This document shows, in pieces, positions 24,084-33,731 of a DNA stretch of 64,000 bases. Below the pieces are notes generated by a model that had not been told where the DNA came from, did not search any database, and saw only the letters and a program-made list of their open reading frames with translations. Position 1 is the first letter of the stretch. Each line of letters opens with the position of its first letter. The position numbers were made by a program, and so were the translations under genes. Source of the stretch: Kosakonia sp. H02 (GTDB lineage Bacteria > Pseudomonadota > Gammaproteobacteria > Enterobacterales > Enterobacteriaceae); assembly GCA_030704225.1 (NCBI GenBank), contig CP131915.1, forward strand, positions 1,984,001-2,048,000, read 5' to 3'.

Positions 24084-25901
24084 ATGTTGAATGCATGGCA
24101 CCTGCCCGTCGCGCCATTTGTAAAAGAGCACCAGCAACAGCTGATCATTAGCCTGTGGCTCGCCGGCACCCGCTTGCCGGAACGCGTGACATTACGCCTT
24201 GAGATCGATAACGAAGAGACCGCCGTGGTAATGCATCGCGGGCGTAAAACCGCTGAGAATGGTGTGACTGTCTGGCGGGCTGCTATCGATTTGACCCGCG
24301 GCCAGCCGCGTCGGCGCTACAGCTTTAAGCTGCTGTGGGAAAACCGCCAGCTATGGTTCACCCCGCAGGGTTTGAGCCGCTTTCCACCCGCCAGCCTGGA
24401 ACAATTTGCCATCGATGCGCCCGATAGCGGCCCGGCCTGGGTCGCCGATCAGGTGTTCTATCAAATCTTCCCGGATCGCTTTGCCCGCAGCCAGCCGCGT
24501 AAGGCGAGTCAGGATAACGTCTATTACCACCACGCTGCCGGTCAGCCGATTGTTTTTCGCGACTGGGATGAACCCCTCACCGGTGAAGCGGGCGGCTCCA
24601 CCTTTTACGGCGGCGATCTGGCCGGCATCAGTGAAAAACTGCCGTACCTGAAAAAACTCGGCGTCACCGCGCTCTATCTCAACCCGGTGTTTGTCGCCCC
24701 GAGCGTGCATAAATACGACACCGAAGATTACCGCCATGTCGATGCGCAATTCGGCGGCGACGACGCACTGCTCCGTTTGCGGCATAACACCCAGGAAAAT
24801 GGCATGCGCCTGATCCTCGATGGCGTGTTTAATCACACAGGCGATTCCCACGCCTGGTTCGACAGGCATAACCGCGCGACGGGCGGGGCATGTCATAACC
24901 CCGATTCACGCTGGCGCAGCTGGTACAACTTTGATGAAAACGGCCACGCCCACGACTGGCTCGGCTATGCGAGTCTGCCGAAACTCGATTACCGCTCGCC
25001 AGAGCTTGTCGACGAGATCTACCAGGGGGAAGAGAGCGTCGTGCGTCACTGGCTGAAAGCGCCGGGGAACATGGATGGCTGGCGGCTGGATGTGGTGCAT
25101 ATGCTGGGTGAAGCGGGCGGGGCGCGCAACAACCTGCAACATGTCGCGGGCATTACCCGGGCGGCGAAAGCGACGCAGCCGCAGGCTTACATTGTGGGTG
25201 AACATTTTGGCGATGCGCGCCAGTGGTTACAGGCCGACGCCGAAGATGCGGCGATGAACTACCGGGGATTTACCCTGCCAGTGTGGGCGTTTCTGGCGCA
25301 CACCGATATCTCTCTCGATCCGCAGAATATTGATGCGCAAACCTGCGCCGCGTGGATGGATAACTACCGTGCGGCGCTGTCGCATCAGCAGCAACTGCGC
25401 ATGTTTAACCAGCTCGACAGCCACGACACACCGCGTTTTAAAACCGTGCTCGGCAGGGATGTGGCCCGCCTGCCGCTGGCGGTGGTCTGGCTCTTTTGCT
25501 GGCCCGGCACGCCCTGCATCTATTACGGCGACGAAGTGGGGCTGGACGGCGCCAGCGATCCCTTCTGTCGCAAGCCTTTTCCGTGGGATAAAAAACGCCA
25601 GGACAGCCGCCTGCTGGCGCTCTATCAACGTATGGCGAAACTGCGTTCGCGCAGCCAGGCCCTGCGTTACGGCGGATGTCTGGTGGTTTATGCGCAGGAA
25701 AACGTGCTGGTATTTATGCGCGTTTACCGCCAGCAGCGCGTGCTGATTGCCATTAACCGCAGCGAAGCCTGTGAAGTGGTGCTGGAGGACTCCCCTTTGC
25801 TGCGGGCGAAAAACTGGCGGCTTAAAGAAGGTGTGGGTACGTTACAGGACGGTGTGCTGGCACTTTCTGCCATCAGCGCTTCTGTCTGGTCTGCCTCCTG
25901 A
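24084..25901 (+). CDS. malZ: Maltodextrin glucosidase MalZ
   Basis: 605 residues from the ATG at 24084 (MLNAWHLPVAPFV), preceded by AAGGGG; the frame extends upstream to 24039 without conservation. Cytoplasmic GH13 enzyme that removes glucose from the reducing end of maltodextrins. An N-terminal beta domain (~1-115) precedes the TIM barrel with YQIFPDRFARS, LILDGVFNH, the nucleophile region DGWRLDVVHM, the acid/base in IVGEHFGDA and NQLDSHDT. No convincing MalT box was identified in the 116-base gap after proY. Confidence 0.95.
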   Translation: MLNAWHLPVAPFVKEHQQQLIISLWLAGTRLPERVTLRLEIDNEETAVVMHRGRKTAENGVTVWRAAIDLTRGQPRRRYSFKLLWENRQLWFTPQGLSRFPPASLEQFAIDAPDSGPAWVADQVFYQIFPDRFARSQPRKASQDNVYYHHAAGQPIVFRDWDEPLTGEAGGSTFYGGDLAGISEKLPYLKKLGVTALYLNPVFVAPSVHKYDTEDYRHVDAQFGGDDALLRLRHNTQENGMRLILDGVFNHTGDSHAWFDRHNRATGGACHNPDSRWRSWYNFDENGHAHDWLGYASLPKLDYRSPELVDEIYQGEESVVRHWLKAPGNMDGWRLDVVHMLGEAGGARNNLQHVAGITRAAKATQPQAYIVGEHFGDARQWLQADAEDAAMNYRGFTLPVWAFLAHTDISLDPQNIDAQTCAAWMDNYRAALSHQQQLRMFNQLDSHDTPRFKTVLGRDVARLPLAVVWLFCWPGTPCIYYGDEVGLDGASDPFCRKPFPWDKKRQDSRLLALYQRMAKLRSRSQALRYGGCLVVYAQENVLVFMRVYRQQRVLIAINRSEACEVVLEDSPLLRAKNWRLKEGVGTLQDGVLALSAISASVWSAS

Positions 25902-25943
25902 GCCAGGTAAGTGCAGCGGGGTGAATTGCAGGAAGATGCGTTG

Positions 25944-26525
25944 CTAAAGGGCTCTGGCGCGCGCCTGCGCCATCATCCGTGGGTAAAAATCCCAGAACAA
26001 TGCTTCCAGCCCGCTGTAATGGGCGTCCAGATCTTGCCAGGAGTCGCGCAGGGCATCGAGGCGCGGGCGGCGGCTCGCCATGCCGTTAAGCACATTCTGG
26101 ATAAACGCCATCTCCCGGTAACGCTCCATCCAGCGCTCTGACCATAAGTAATTATTTAAATTAACAAAACGTGGCGGCGACTCCGGCAGAATGGTTGCCA
26201 CCTGCGAATGGGCGTAGCGGACAAAATCCTCCAGTGCGAAGTCGGGAGAAACCTGCGCCCAGTGGCGCGAGAGAAAGTGGTCCCACATCACATCCAGCGT
26301 AATCGGCGCGACCCGGCGGGTTTGCGGGCGGAACCACTCGCGGGCGATTTTCACCTCTGGCAGATTGTCAGTCAGCACATCGATCCGCCGATGCATATGG
26401 ATACCGGCCACCACCTCTGGCGCGTAACTGTTTTCCGGGTTGCCGCGAACAAAATCCGCCAGCAGGTTGCCGGGAAGGGAACTGTCGGCCAGATGGGCTA
26501 AATGCAGGTGAGCAAGGAAGTTCAT
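25944..26525 (-). CDS. acpH: Acyl carrier protein phosphodiesterase
   Basis: 193 residues from the ATG at 26525 (MNFLAHLHLAHLADSSLPGN), the E. coli length. It removes 4'-phosphopantetheine from holo-ACP. The HD-like conserved segments LLADFVRGN, GIHMHRRID and LDVMWDHFLSRHW are present. Convergent with malZ and divergent from queA. Confidence 0.95.
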   Translation of the reverse strand: MNFLAHLHLAHLADSSLPGNLLADFVRGNPENSYAPEVVAGIHMHRRIDVLTDNLPEVKIAREWFRPQTRRVAPITLDVMWDHFLSRHWAQVSPDFALEDFVRYAHSQVATILPESPPRFVNLNNYLWSERWMERYREMAFIQNVLNGMASRRPRLDALRDSWQDLDAHYSGLEALFWDFYPRMMAQARARAL

Positions 26526-26619
26526 AATCTGTTTCTTATCCAAAAGCGGCTAACGGTTGCAGCGAACGGGCGCGGGCACTAGACTACCCGCCTCTTATTT
26601 TTTGTCTCGAGTTAGTGTC

Positions 26620-27690
26620 ATGCGCGTTACCGATTTCTCCTTTGAGTTGCCCGAATCCCTGATTGCCCACTATCCACAGCCCGAGCGCAGCAGTTGCCGC
26701 TTACTCTCGCTGGATGGCCCAACAGGCGCGCTGACACACGGTACTTTCACCGATTTACTCGACAAGCTCAACCCGGGCGACCTGCTGGTGTTCAACAACA
26801 CCCGCGTTATCCCGGCGCGCCTGTTTGGCCGTAAAGCCAGCGGCGGCAAGATAGAAGTGCTGGTTGAGCGCATGCTCGACGATAAACGTATTCTGGCACA
26901 TATTCGCGCTTCTAAAGCACCGAAACCGGGGGCCGAGCTGTTGCTTGGCGACGCGGAAGATATTCAGGCGACCATGGTTGCGCGCCATGACGCGCTCTTT
27001 GAAGTCGAGTTCCATGACGCGCGCCCGGTGCTGGATATCCTCAACGCTATCGGCCATATGCCGCTGCCGCCGTACATTGACCGCCCTGACGAAGACGCCG
27101 ACCGCGAGCTATACCAGACGGTTTACAGCCAGAAGCCAGGCGCGGTTGCCGCGCCGACCGCCGGTCTGCATTTTGATGAGCCGCTTTTGGAGCGCTTGCG
27201 TAATAAAGGCATCGAAATGGCGTTCGTTACTCTGCATGTTGGTGCCGGGACTTTCCAGCCGGTGCGCGTAGACACCATTGAAGATCACATCATGCACTCT
27301 GAATATGCCGAAGTGCCGCAGGAGGTTGTTGATGCGGTGCTGGCGGCAAAAGCCCGCGGCAATCGCGTTGTTGCAGTCGGCACCACTTCCGTACGCTCCC
27401 TGGAAAGCGCAGCGCAGGCGGCAAAAGAGGCGCTGATCGAACCCTTCTTTGGCGACACGCAAATCTTCATTTATCCAGGCTATCAATACAAAGTGATTGA
27501 TGCGCTGGTGACCAACTTCCATCTGCCGGAATCGACGCTGATCATGCTGGTTTCTGCATTTGCGGGTTATCAACACACCATGAATGCGTACCGCGCCGCA
27601 GTTGCAGAGAAATATCGTTTTTTTAGTTACGGGGATGCGATGTTTATCACGTACAATCCGCAAGCTCTTACAGAACGCGTCGGGGAATAG
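26620..27690 (+). CDS. queA: S-adenosylmethionine:tRNA ribosyltransferase-isomerase QueA
   Basis: 356 residues from the ATG at 26620 (MRVTDFSFELPESLIAHYPQ); the longer frame from 26557 is not conserved. Transfers the ribosyl part of SAM to 7-aminomethyl-7-deazaguanine in tRNA, making epoxyqueuosine. Conserved FNNTRVIPARLFG, PLPPYIDR, AAPTAGLHFDE and NFHLPESTL segments. First gene of the queA-tgt-yajC-secD-secF cluster. Confidence 0.96.
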   Translation: MRVTDFSFELPESLIAHYPQPERSSCRLLSLDGPTGALTHGTFTDLLDKLNPGDLLVFNNTRVIPARLFGRKASGGKIEVLVERMLDDKRILAHIRASKAPKPGAELLLGDAEDIQATMVARHDALFEVEFHDARPVLDILNAIGHMPLPPYIDRPDEDADRELYQTVYSQKPGAVAAPTAGLHFDEPLLERLRNKGIEMAFVTLHVGAGTFQPVRVDTIEDHIMHSEYAEVPQEVVDAVLAAKARGNRVVAVGTTSVRSLESAAQAAKEALIEPFFGDTQIFIYPGYQYKVIDALVTNFHLPESTLIMLVSAFAGYQHTMNAYRAAVAEKYRFFSYGDAMFITYNPQALTERVGE

Positions 27691-27741
27691 GTCCGCGGCG
27701 CTGGCTTTAAACGTCAGACTGTCTTTCTGGCTGGAGAAAAA

Positions 27742-28869
27742 ATGAAATTTGAACTGGAGACCACCGACGGACGCGCCCGCCGCGGCCGCCTGGTGTTTGA
27801 GCGTGGCGTCGTTGAAACGCCAGCGTTTATGCCCGTGGGCACTTACGGCACCGTTAAAGGCATGACGCCGGAAGAAGTTGAAGCCACCGGCGCGCAGATA
27901 ATCCTTGGTAACACCTTCCACCTGTGGCTGCGCCCGGGCCAGGAAATCATGAAACTGCACGGCGATCTGCACGATTTTATGCAGTGGAAAGGGCCGATCC
28001 TTACCGACTCCGGCGGCTTCCAGGTGTTCAGCCTCGGCGACATTCGCAAAATCACCGAAGCGGGCGTGCATTTCCGTAACCCGATCAACGGCGATCCGAT
28101 TTTCCTCGATCCCGAAAAATCGATGGAGATTCAGTTCGATCTCGGCTCCGACATCGTGATGATCTTCGACGAATGTACGCCGTACCCGGCGGACTGGGAT
28201 TACGCCAAACGCTCGATGGAGATGTCCCTGCGCTGGGCAAAACGCAGCCGCGATCGTTTCGACGGGCTGGGTAACAAAAATGCGCTGTTCGGCATTATTC
28301 AGGGCAGCGTTTACGAAGATTTACGCGATATCTCCGTCAAAGGTCTGGTAGAGATAGGCTTTGATGGCTACGCTGTCGGCGGTCTGGCTGTGGGCGAGCC
28401 GAAAGAAGATATGCACCGTATTCTGGAGCATGTTTGCCCGCAAATCCCCGCAGACAAACCGCGATACCTGATGGGCGTGGGTAAACCGGAAGACCTGGTT
28501 GAAGGCGTACGCCGCGGGATAGATATGTTTGACTGCGTTATGCCAACGCGTAACGCCCGTAACGGCCACCTGTTTGTGACCAACGGCGTGGTGAAAATCC
28601 GTAACGCGAAATATAAAAGCGATACCGGCCCGCTCGACACCGAGTGCGATTGCTATACATGTCGCAATTATTCGCTCGCCTACTTGCATCATCTCGATCG
28701 TTGCAACGAAATACTGGGCGCGCGTCTCAATACGATTCATAACCTGCGATACTATCAGCGCTTAATGGCTGGTTTACGCAAGGCTATCGAAGAGGGTAAA
28801 TTAGAGAGCTTCGTAGCGGATTTTTACCAGCGTCAGGGTCGACCGGTTCCACCTTTGAACGTTGATTAA
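27742..28869 (+). CDS. tgt: tRNA-guanine transglycosylase
   Basis: 375 residues, the E. coli length. Exchanges guanine 34 for preQ1 in tRNAs for Asp, Asn, His and Tyr. Catalytic Asp in LTDSGGFQVFSLG, substrate-binding GGLAVGEPK, nucleophile region FDCVMPTRNARNG and the zinc site C-x-C-x2-C (CDCYTCRNYS) with the distant His in NTIHN are all present. Acts just before QueA in queuosine synthesis. Confidence 0.97.
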   Translation: MKFELETTDGRARRGRLVFERGVVETPAFMPVGTYGTVKGMTPEEVEATGAQIILGNTFHLWLRPGQEIMKLHGDLHDFMQWKGPILTDSGGFQVFSLGDIRKITEAGVHFRNPINGDPIFLDPEKSMEIQFDLGSDIVMIFDECTPYPADWDYAKRSMEMSLRWAKRSRDRFDGLGNKNALFGIIQGSVYEDLRDISVKGLVEIGFDGYAVGGLAVGEPKEDMHRILEHVCPQIPADKPRYLMGVGKPEDLVEGVRRGIDMFDCVMPTRNARNGHLFVTNGVVKIRNAKYKSDTGPLDTECDCYTCRNYSLAYLHHLDRCNEILGARLNTIHNLRYYQRLMAGLRKAIEEGKLESFVADFYQRQGRPVPPLNVD

Positions 28870-28890
28870 TTTAATAATGAGGGAATTTGA

Positions 28891-29223
28891 ATGAGCTTTT
28901 TTATTTCTGATGCGGTAGCGGCAGCAGGCGCGCCTTCACAGGGCAGCCCGATGTCCCTGATCCTGATGCTGGTCGTGTTCGGTCTGATCTTCTACTTCAT
29001 GATCCTGCGCCCGCAACAAAAACGCACTAAAGAGCATAAAAAGCTGATGGACTCCATCGCTAAAGGTGATGAAGTGCTGACCAATGGTGGTCTGGTTGGT
29101 CGCGTAACCAAAGTAGCGGAAACTGGCTACATTGCTATCGCACTGAACGACACCACTGAAGTGGTAATCAAACGTGACTTCGTAGCTGCCGTTCTGCCGA
29201 AAGGCACCATGAAGGCGCTGTAA
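28891..29223 (+). CDS. yajC: Sec translocon accessory subunit YajC
   Basis: 110 residues. One membrane span (about 19-39, LILMLVVFGLIFYFMILRPQ) followed by the cytoplasmic RPQQKRTKEHKKLM and the GDEVLTNGGLVG beta domain. Associates with SecDF and YidC in the inner membrane. 21 bases after tgt and 27 before secD. Confidence 0.96.
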   Translation: MSFFISDAVAAAGAPSQGSPMSLILMLVVFGLIFYFMILRPQQKRTKEHKKLMDSIAKGDEVLTNGGLVGRVTKVAETGYIAIALNDTTEVVIKRDFVAAVLPKGTMKAL

Positions 29224-29250
29224 TCTATCGTTTTCCCAAAGGGAACTGCC

Positions 29251-31098
29251 GTGTTAAACCGTTATCCTTTGTGGAAGTACATCATGCTGGTCGTCGTGAT
29301 TATCGTCGGCCTGCTTTACGCACTTCCCAACCTGTATGGTGAGGATCCGGCTGTTCAAATCACTGGCGCGCGCGGCGTCGCCGCCAGTGAGCAAACGCTG
29401 ATCCAGGTCCAGAACGATCTACAAAAAGAAAAAATCAACGCGAAGTCTGTGGCACTGGAAGAGGGCGCTATTCTTGCTCGCTTCGATTCTACCGATACGC
29501 AGCTCCGCGCCCGCGAAGTGCTGGTCAGCGCGTTAGGTGACCAATACGTTGTCGCGCTTAACCTTGCGCCGGCAACCCCGCGCTGGCTGGGCTACATTAA
29601 AGCCGAACCGATGAAACTCGGTCTCGACTTGCGTGGCGGCGTGCACTTCCTGATGGAAGTCGACATGCAAACCGCGCTGAGCAAATTGCAGGAACAGAAT
29701 ATCGACAGCCTGCGCAGCGATCTGCGCGATAAAGGCATTCCTTACACCACCGTGCGTAAGGAAGATAACTATGGTCTGAGCATTCAATTCCGCGACAGCG
29801 CGGCGCGCGATCAGGCGAATACTTACCTGACTGGCCGTCATCGCGATCTGGTTATCTCTAATCAGGGCGACAATGTGCTGCGCGCCGTAATGAGCGATGC
29901 ACGCCTGAGCGAAGCCCGCGAATATGCTGTTCAGCAGAACATTAACATCCTGCGTAACCGTGTAAACCAGCTTGGCGTTGCCGAGCCGCTGGTGCAGCGT
30001 CAGGGCTCCGACCGCATCGTAGTTGAGCTGCCGGGTATTCAGGATACGGCGCGCGCGAAAGAGATCCTTGGCGCGACCGCAACGCTTGAGTTTCGTCTGG
30101 TCAATACCAGCGTAGATGCCTCCGCTGCGGCGAGTGGGCGTGTACCGGGTGATTCCGAAGTGAAACAGACGCGCGAAGGCCAGCCGGTTGTGCTGTACAA
30201 ACGCGTGATCCTCACCGGCGACCATATCACCGATTCCACCTCTAATCAGGATGAATACAACCAGCCGCAGGTGAATATTTCGCTGGATAGCGCGGGTGGC
30301 AACATCATGTCGAACTTCACCAAGGACAATATCGGTAAGCCGATGGCGACCCTGTTTGTGGAGTACAAAGACAGCGGTAAGAAAGATGCGAATGGCCGTG
30401 CAGTACTGGTGAAACAGGAAGAAGTGATTAACATCGCCAACATCCAGTCTCGCCTGGGCAACAGCTTCCGTATTACCGGCATCAATAACCCGAACGAAGC
30501 ACGTCAGCTGTCGCTGCTGTTACGTGCGGGCGCGCTGATTGCACCGATTCAGATCGTGGAAGAACGTACCATTGGCCCAACCCTTGGTTCGCAGAACATT
30601 ACTCAAGGTCTGGAAGCCTGCCTGGCAGGTCTGGTGGTCTCCATTATCTTTATGATCTTCTTCTATAAGAAGTTCGGTCTGATCGCGACCTCCGCGCTGG
30701 TGGCGAACCTTGTGTTGATCGTCGGTATTATGTCGCTGTTGCCAGGTGCAACGCTGACCATGCCGGGGATTGCGGGGATCGTGCTCACCCTCGCGGTGGC
30801 AGTGGACGCTAACGTGCTGATAAACGAGCGTATTAAAGAAGAGCTGAGCAACGGTCGTACCGTGCAGCAGGCGATTCACGAAGGTTATCAGGGCGCGTTT
30901 TCGTCCATTTTCGATGCCAACATTACGACATTGATCAAAGTGCTTATCCTTTACGCGGTCGGTACTGGCTCAATTAAAGGCTTTGCGATCACTACCGGTA
31001 TCGGTGTGGCGACGTCCATGTTCACCGCTATTGTCGGTACCCGTGCCATCGTCAACCTGTTGTACGGCGGCAAACGCATTAACAAGCTGTCTATCTGA
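29251..31098 (+). CDS. secD: Protein translocase subunit SecD
   Basis: 615 residues from a GTG start. Inner-membrane partner of SecF that uses the proton gradient to pull preproteins through SecYEG. N-terminal span, large periplasmic P1 domain (LGLDLRGGVHFLMEVDM, ATATLEFRLVNT) and five C-terminal RND-like spans with AVDANVLINERIKEE. Length and sequence match E. coli SecD. Confidence 0.97.
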   Translation: MLNRYPLWKYIMLVVVIIVGLLYALPNLYGEDPAVQITGARGVAASEQTLIQVQNDLQKEKINAKSVALEEGAILARFDSTDTQLRAREVLVSALGDQYVVALNLAPATPRWLGYIKAEPMKLGLDLRGGVHFLMEVDMQTALSKLQEQNIDSLRSDLRDKGIPYTTVRKEDNYGLSIQFRDSAARDQANTYLTGRHRDLVISNQGDNVLRAVMSDARLSEAREYAVQQNINILRNRVNQLGVAEPLVQRQGSDRIVVELPGIQDTARAKEILGATATLEFRLVNTSVDASAAASGRVPGDSEVKQTREGQPVVLYKRVILTGDHITDSTSNQDEYNQPQVNISLDSAGGNIMSNFTKDNIGKPMATLFVEYKDSGKKDANGRAVLVKQEEVINIANIQSRLGNSFRITGINNPNEARQLSLLLRAGALIAPIQIVEERTIGPTLGSQNITQGLEACLAGLVVSIIFMIFFYKKFGLIATSALVANLVLIVGIMSLLPGATLTMPGIAGIVLTLAVAVDANVLINERIKEELSNGRTVQQAIHEGYQGAFSSIFDANITTLIKVLILYAVGTGSIKGFAITTGIGVATSMFTAIVGTRAIVNLLYGGKRINKLSI

Positions 31099-31108
31099 GG
31101 AGTGCGTT

Positions 31109-32080
31109 GTGGCACAGGATTATACTGTTGAACAATTGAACCACGGCCGTAAAGTCTGGGACTTTATGCGCTGGGACAACTGGGCTTTTATTATTTCCGG
31201 CGTGTTGCTGATCCTCTCCCTCGTGGTGATGGGCGTTCGCGGATTTAACTGGGGCCTGGATTTTACCGGTGGTACGGTTATCGAAATTTCGCTGGAAAAA
31301 CCGGCGGACATGGACTTAATGCGTGACGCGCTGGAAAAAGCGGGCTTCCAGGAGCCGCTGTTGCAGAACTTCGGCAGCAGCCGCGACATTATGGTGCGTA
31401 TGCCGCCTGCGCAGGGTGAAACCGGCGGGCAGGTGCTGGGCAGCAAGGTGGTGAGCGTTATTAACGAAGCCACCAGCCAGAACGCCTCCGTGAAGCGTAT
31501 CGAATTTGTGGGGCCGAGCGTAGGCGCGGATCTGGCACAAACCGGCGGCATGGCGCTGCTGGTGGCGCTGATTAGCATCCTGATTTACGTCGGTTTCCGT
31601 TTCGAGTGGCGTCTGGCGGCGGGCGTCGTTATCGCGCTGGCGCACGATGTGATCATCACGATGGGCGTGCTGTCGCTGTTCCAGATAGAGGTAGACCTGA
31701 CTATCGTGGCATCGCTGATGTCCGTTATCGGTTACTCGCTGAACGACAGTATCGTGGTATCGGACCGTATTCGTGAGAACTTCCGTAAGATCCGTCGCGG
31801 TACGCCGTATGAGATCTTCAACATCTCGCTGACGCAGACGTTACATCGTACCTTGATCACCTCCGGCACCACGTTGGTCGTGATCCTGATGCTGTATCTG
31901 TTCGGCGGCGCGATGCTGAAAGGCTTCTCGCTGACGATGCTTATCGGGGTTTCCATCGGTACTGCGTCTTCTATCTATGTTGCATCAGCGCTGGCGCTGA
32001 AGCTGGGTATGAAACGCGAACATCTGCTCCAGCAGAAAGTGGAAAAAGAAGGGGCGGATCAACCGTCAATTCTGCCGTAA
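31109..32080 (+). CDS. secF: Protein translocase subunit SecF
   Basis: 323 residues from a GTG at 31109 with GAGGAG upstream; the frame is open further back inside secD but only this start gives AQDYTVEQLNHGRKVWDFM. Six spans, the periplasmic GLDFTGGTVIEI motif and the proton-path segment YSLNDSIVVSDRIRENFRK. Last core gene before the accessory block. Confidence 0.97.
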   Translation: MAQDYTVEQLNHGRKVWDFMRWDNWAFIISGVLLILSLVVMGVRGFNWGLDFTGGTVIEISLEKPADMDLMRDALEKAGFQEPLLQNFGSSRDIMVRMPPAQGETGGQVLGSKVVSVINEATSQNASVKRIEFVGPSVGADLAQTGGMALLVALISILIYVGFRFEWRLAAGVVIALAHDVIITMGVLSLFQIEVDLTIVASLMSVIGYSLNDSIVVSDRIRENFRKIRRGTPYEIFNISLTQTLHRTLITSGTTLVVILMLYLFGGAMLKGFSLTMLIGVSIGTASSIYVASALALKLGMKREHLLQQKVEKEGADQPSILP

Positions 32081-32097
32081 GCATCGGCTTACTGATA

Positions 32098-32127
32098 AAA
32101 CCGCAGCCCCGTGTTGCGGTTTTTTTT
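32098..32127 (+). terminator. Terminator after secF
   Basis: Stem AAACCGCA (32098-32105) / TGCGGTTT (32115-32122) with eight T from 32120. It marks the left edge of the accessory block; the next ~180 bases are clearly AT-rich and hold no gene. Confidence 0.85.
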
Positions 32128-32308
32128 ACCTGTAATATTTATCTAATTTATGAAATATATATTTTTATTTGCGGTGTAAATAAATGCCGCTTTTTTATTA
32201 TAAAAATACCCATCATTTGATTTATAAATATACATCCAGCATCGTGACATTTTTTGTTAGAGTAGCCAGCACTGTCGTTACGTTGATGTCACCTGAAAAT
32301 CCGTAAAT

Positions 32309-32941
32309 ATGTTGATGAAAAAAAACATTCTGATTGCAGATGATCACCCTATTTATTTAATGGGGCTACGCGCATTACTCACACCTCTTTCACGGCAATA
32401 CCTGATTATTGATGAAGCCCTGACCACGGACGAACTGGTAATGAAACTGGAACATCAGCCCACGGATATTCTCATCACCGATTTCAGTATGCCCGGTGAA
32501 AAATATAATGATGGCCTGGCGCTTATTCAGTTAATAAAACGGCGCTGGCCCACATTATTGATAATCGTGGTGACGATGATAAGTAACCCCGGCGTCCAGC
32601 GGTCGCTGCGACGGTTGGGGGTTCATGCGGTGCTCAGTAAGGCCAGCCTGTCGACGGAGTTATTGCATACCATGAAACGTCTCCCCGGCGCCTTAAGTGC
32701 CAGTAAAGTGGAGCTGGAAAACGCGCCGCCAATACCTACGCTGCGGGTAAGGCTGACGCCAAAAGAAAATGAAGTGTTGCGCCTGCTCCTTCGCGGATTA
32801 ACGGTTAATGAAATCAGTACCCGGCTTAGTCGAACGAAACAGACCGTCAGCGCGCAAAAGAAAAGTGCGATGCGTAAGTTCGGCGTTACGTCTGAATACG
32901 AACTTTATCAATACCTTCAGCAAGTTGGGTTAACCAGTTAA
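32309..32941 (+). CDS. RcsB-like LuxR-family response regulator
   Basis: 210 residues. Receiver domain 6-125 with acidic pair D11-D12, phosphoacceptor D58 (LITDFSMPGEKYNDG), T89 and K111, so it looks phosphorylatable. LuxR/FixJ helix-turn-helix at about 148-205 (RLTPKENEVLRLLLRGLTVN, then KQTVSAQKKSAMRKFG). The D58 surroundings and the AQKKSAMRK segment are closer to RcsB than to NarL. Start could also be the ATG at 32315; no strong ribosome site is seen. First gene of a block with an HPt protein and a hybrid kinase, so it is the likely output of that relay. Targets are unknown; the chitinase and pilin genes nearby are candidates. Confidence 0.85.
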   Translation: MLMKKNILIADDHPIYLMGLRALLTPLSRQYLIIDEALTTDELVMKLEHQPTDILITDFSMPGEKYNDGLALIQLIKRRWPTLLIIVVTMISNPGVQRSLRRLGVHAVLSKASLSTELLHTMKRLPGALSASKVELENAPPIPTLRVRLTPKENEVLRLLLRGLTVNEISTRLSRTKQTVSAQKKSAMRKFGVTSEYELYQYLQQVGLTS

Positions 32942-32957
32942 CACCATGGAGGTAAAT

Positions 32958-33659
32958 GTGCGCACCACGCGAACGCTACTCGCTACTTTTAGTGCTGAGC
33001 AGCCATGCAGGCAAGGCGTTGATCAAAACGTGGTCATTGTGCCGGGTCGGGATGCGCTACGTTATCTGCACCAGCAAAGCTGGCACGCTTTAGCGATTGA
33101 TTTAACAGAAAATACCCGCGCGGGGTTTTCTCTTCTCGATGCGGTGCTGGCTGAAGAGTTGGCCCAGGCGCTCACGCTGCCCACGTTGTTGCTGGCATGC
33201 AGTACCTGTCCGCAAACCTTAAATGAACCTTTATTACATCTTAAAGGTTTCGACCAGCTTATATCTTTGCCTTTACTCGCTCTGTCGGGCAATGAAGCGC
33301 CTCCGCTGGCCGATTTGCGCGAATTACGGGCACTGGCGGGGCAGCAGCAGGCGGTGATTGATGCAATGATACCGACGCTATTACTCACGCTGGATGGCGA
33401 TATCAAACAACTTACGGAAATGTGCCAACAGGCAACGCTGATAGAGATAGCCGCTCTTGCTCACCGTATGAAGTCGTCGTGGCATCTCCTTGGCATGCGC
33501 CGCGCCAGGCGAAGTTGCATTATTATGGAGCGCTTGCCGGTTCTCATTAAGGAAGGGGGTATCAACGAGGAAAATAGCCTTAAGATGCGCACAAATTTTA
33601 TTTCAGTCATGTTCAGTGAATATTGCCAGCTACGGGAATTAATGCGCCACTATTGGTAA
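32958..33659 (+). CDS. Stand-alone HPt phosphotransfer protein
   Basis: 233 residues from a GTG at 32958, preceded by GGAGG (32948-32952); an ATG at 32946 in the same frame has no ribosome site. The C-terminal ~95 residues look like an HPt domain: LAHRMKSSWHLLGM with the expected phosphorylatable His at position 169, followed by an Arg-rich helix and CIIMERLP. The N-terminal ~115 residues have alternating hydrophobic strands (NVVIVPGRDAL, HALAIDLTE, LPTLLLACS) like a receiver fold without recognisable acidic pocket. It would carry phosphate from the kinase receiver to the RcsB-like regulator. No homologue is recognised by name. Confidence 0.7.
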   Translation: MRTTRTLLATFSAEQPCRQGVDQNVVIVPGRDALRYLHQQSWHALAIDLTENTRAGFSLLDAVLAEELAQALTLPTLLLACSTCPQTLNEPLLHLKGFDQLISLPLLALSGNEAPPLADLRELRALAGQQQAVIDAMIPTLLLTLDGDIKQLTEMCQQATLIEIAALAHRMKSSWHLLGMRRARRSCIIMERLPVLIKEGGINEENSLKMRTNFISVMFSEYCQLRELMRHYW

Positions 33660-33731
33660 TTCATATGTGACTGTTAAATAGCCCACTTTATTTTCTATTT
33701 GTTGTGCATCTATTAAAAACCGGAGCAATTA

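Noticed and set aside
27109..28071. 320-codon open frame antisense to queA and tgt
   Set aside because: Spans two conserved genes in reverse; no independent support.
32171..32196. Second terminator after secF (GCGG/CCGC then T-run)
   Set aside because: Only 4-5 base pairs in the stem; the upstream hairpin already explains termination.
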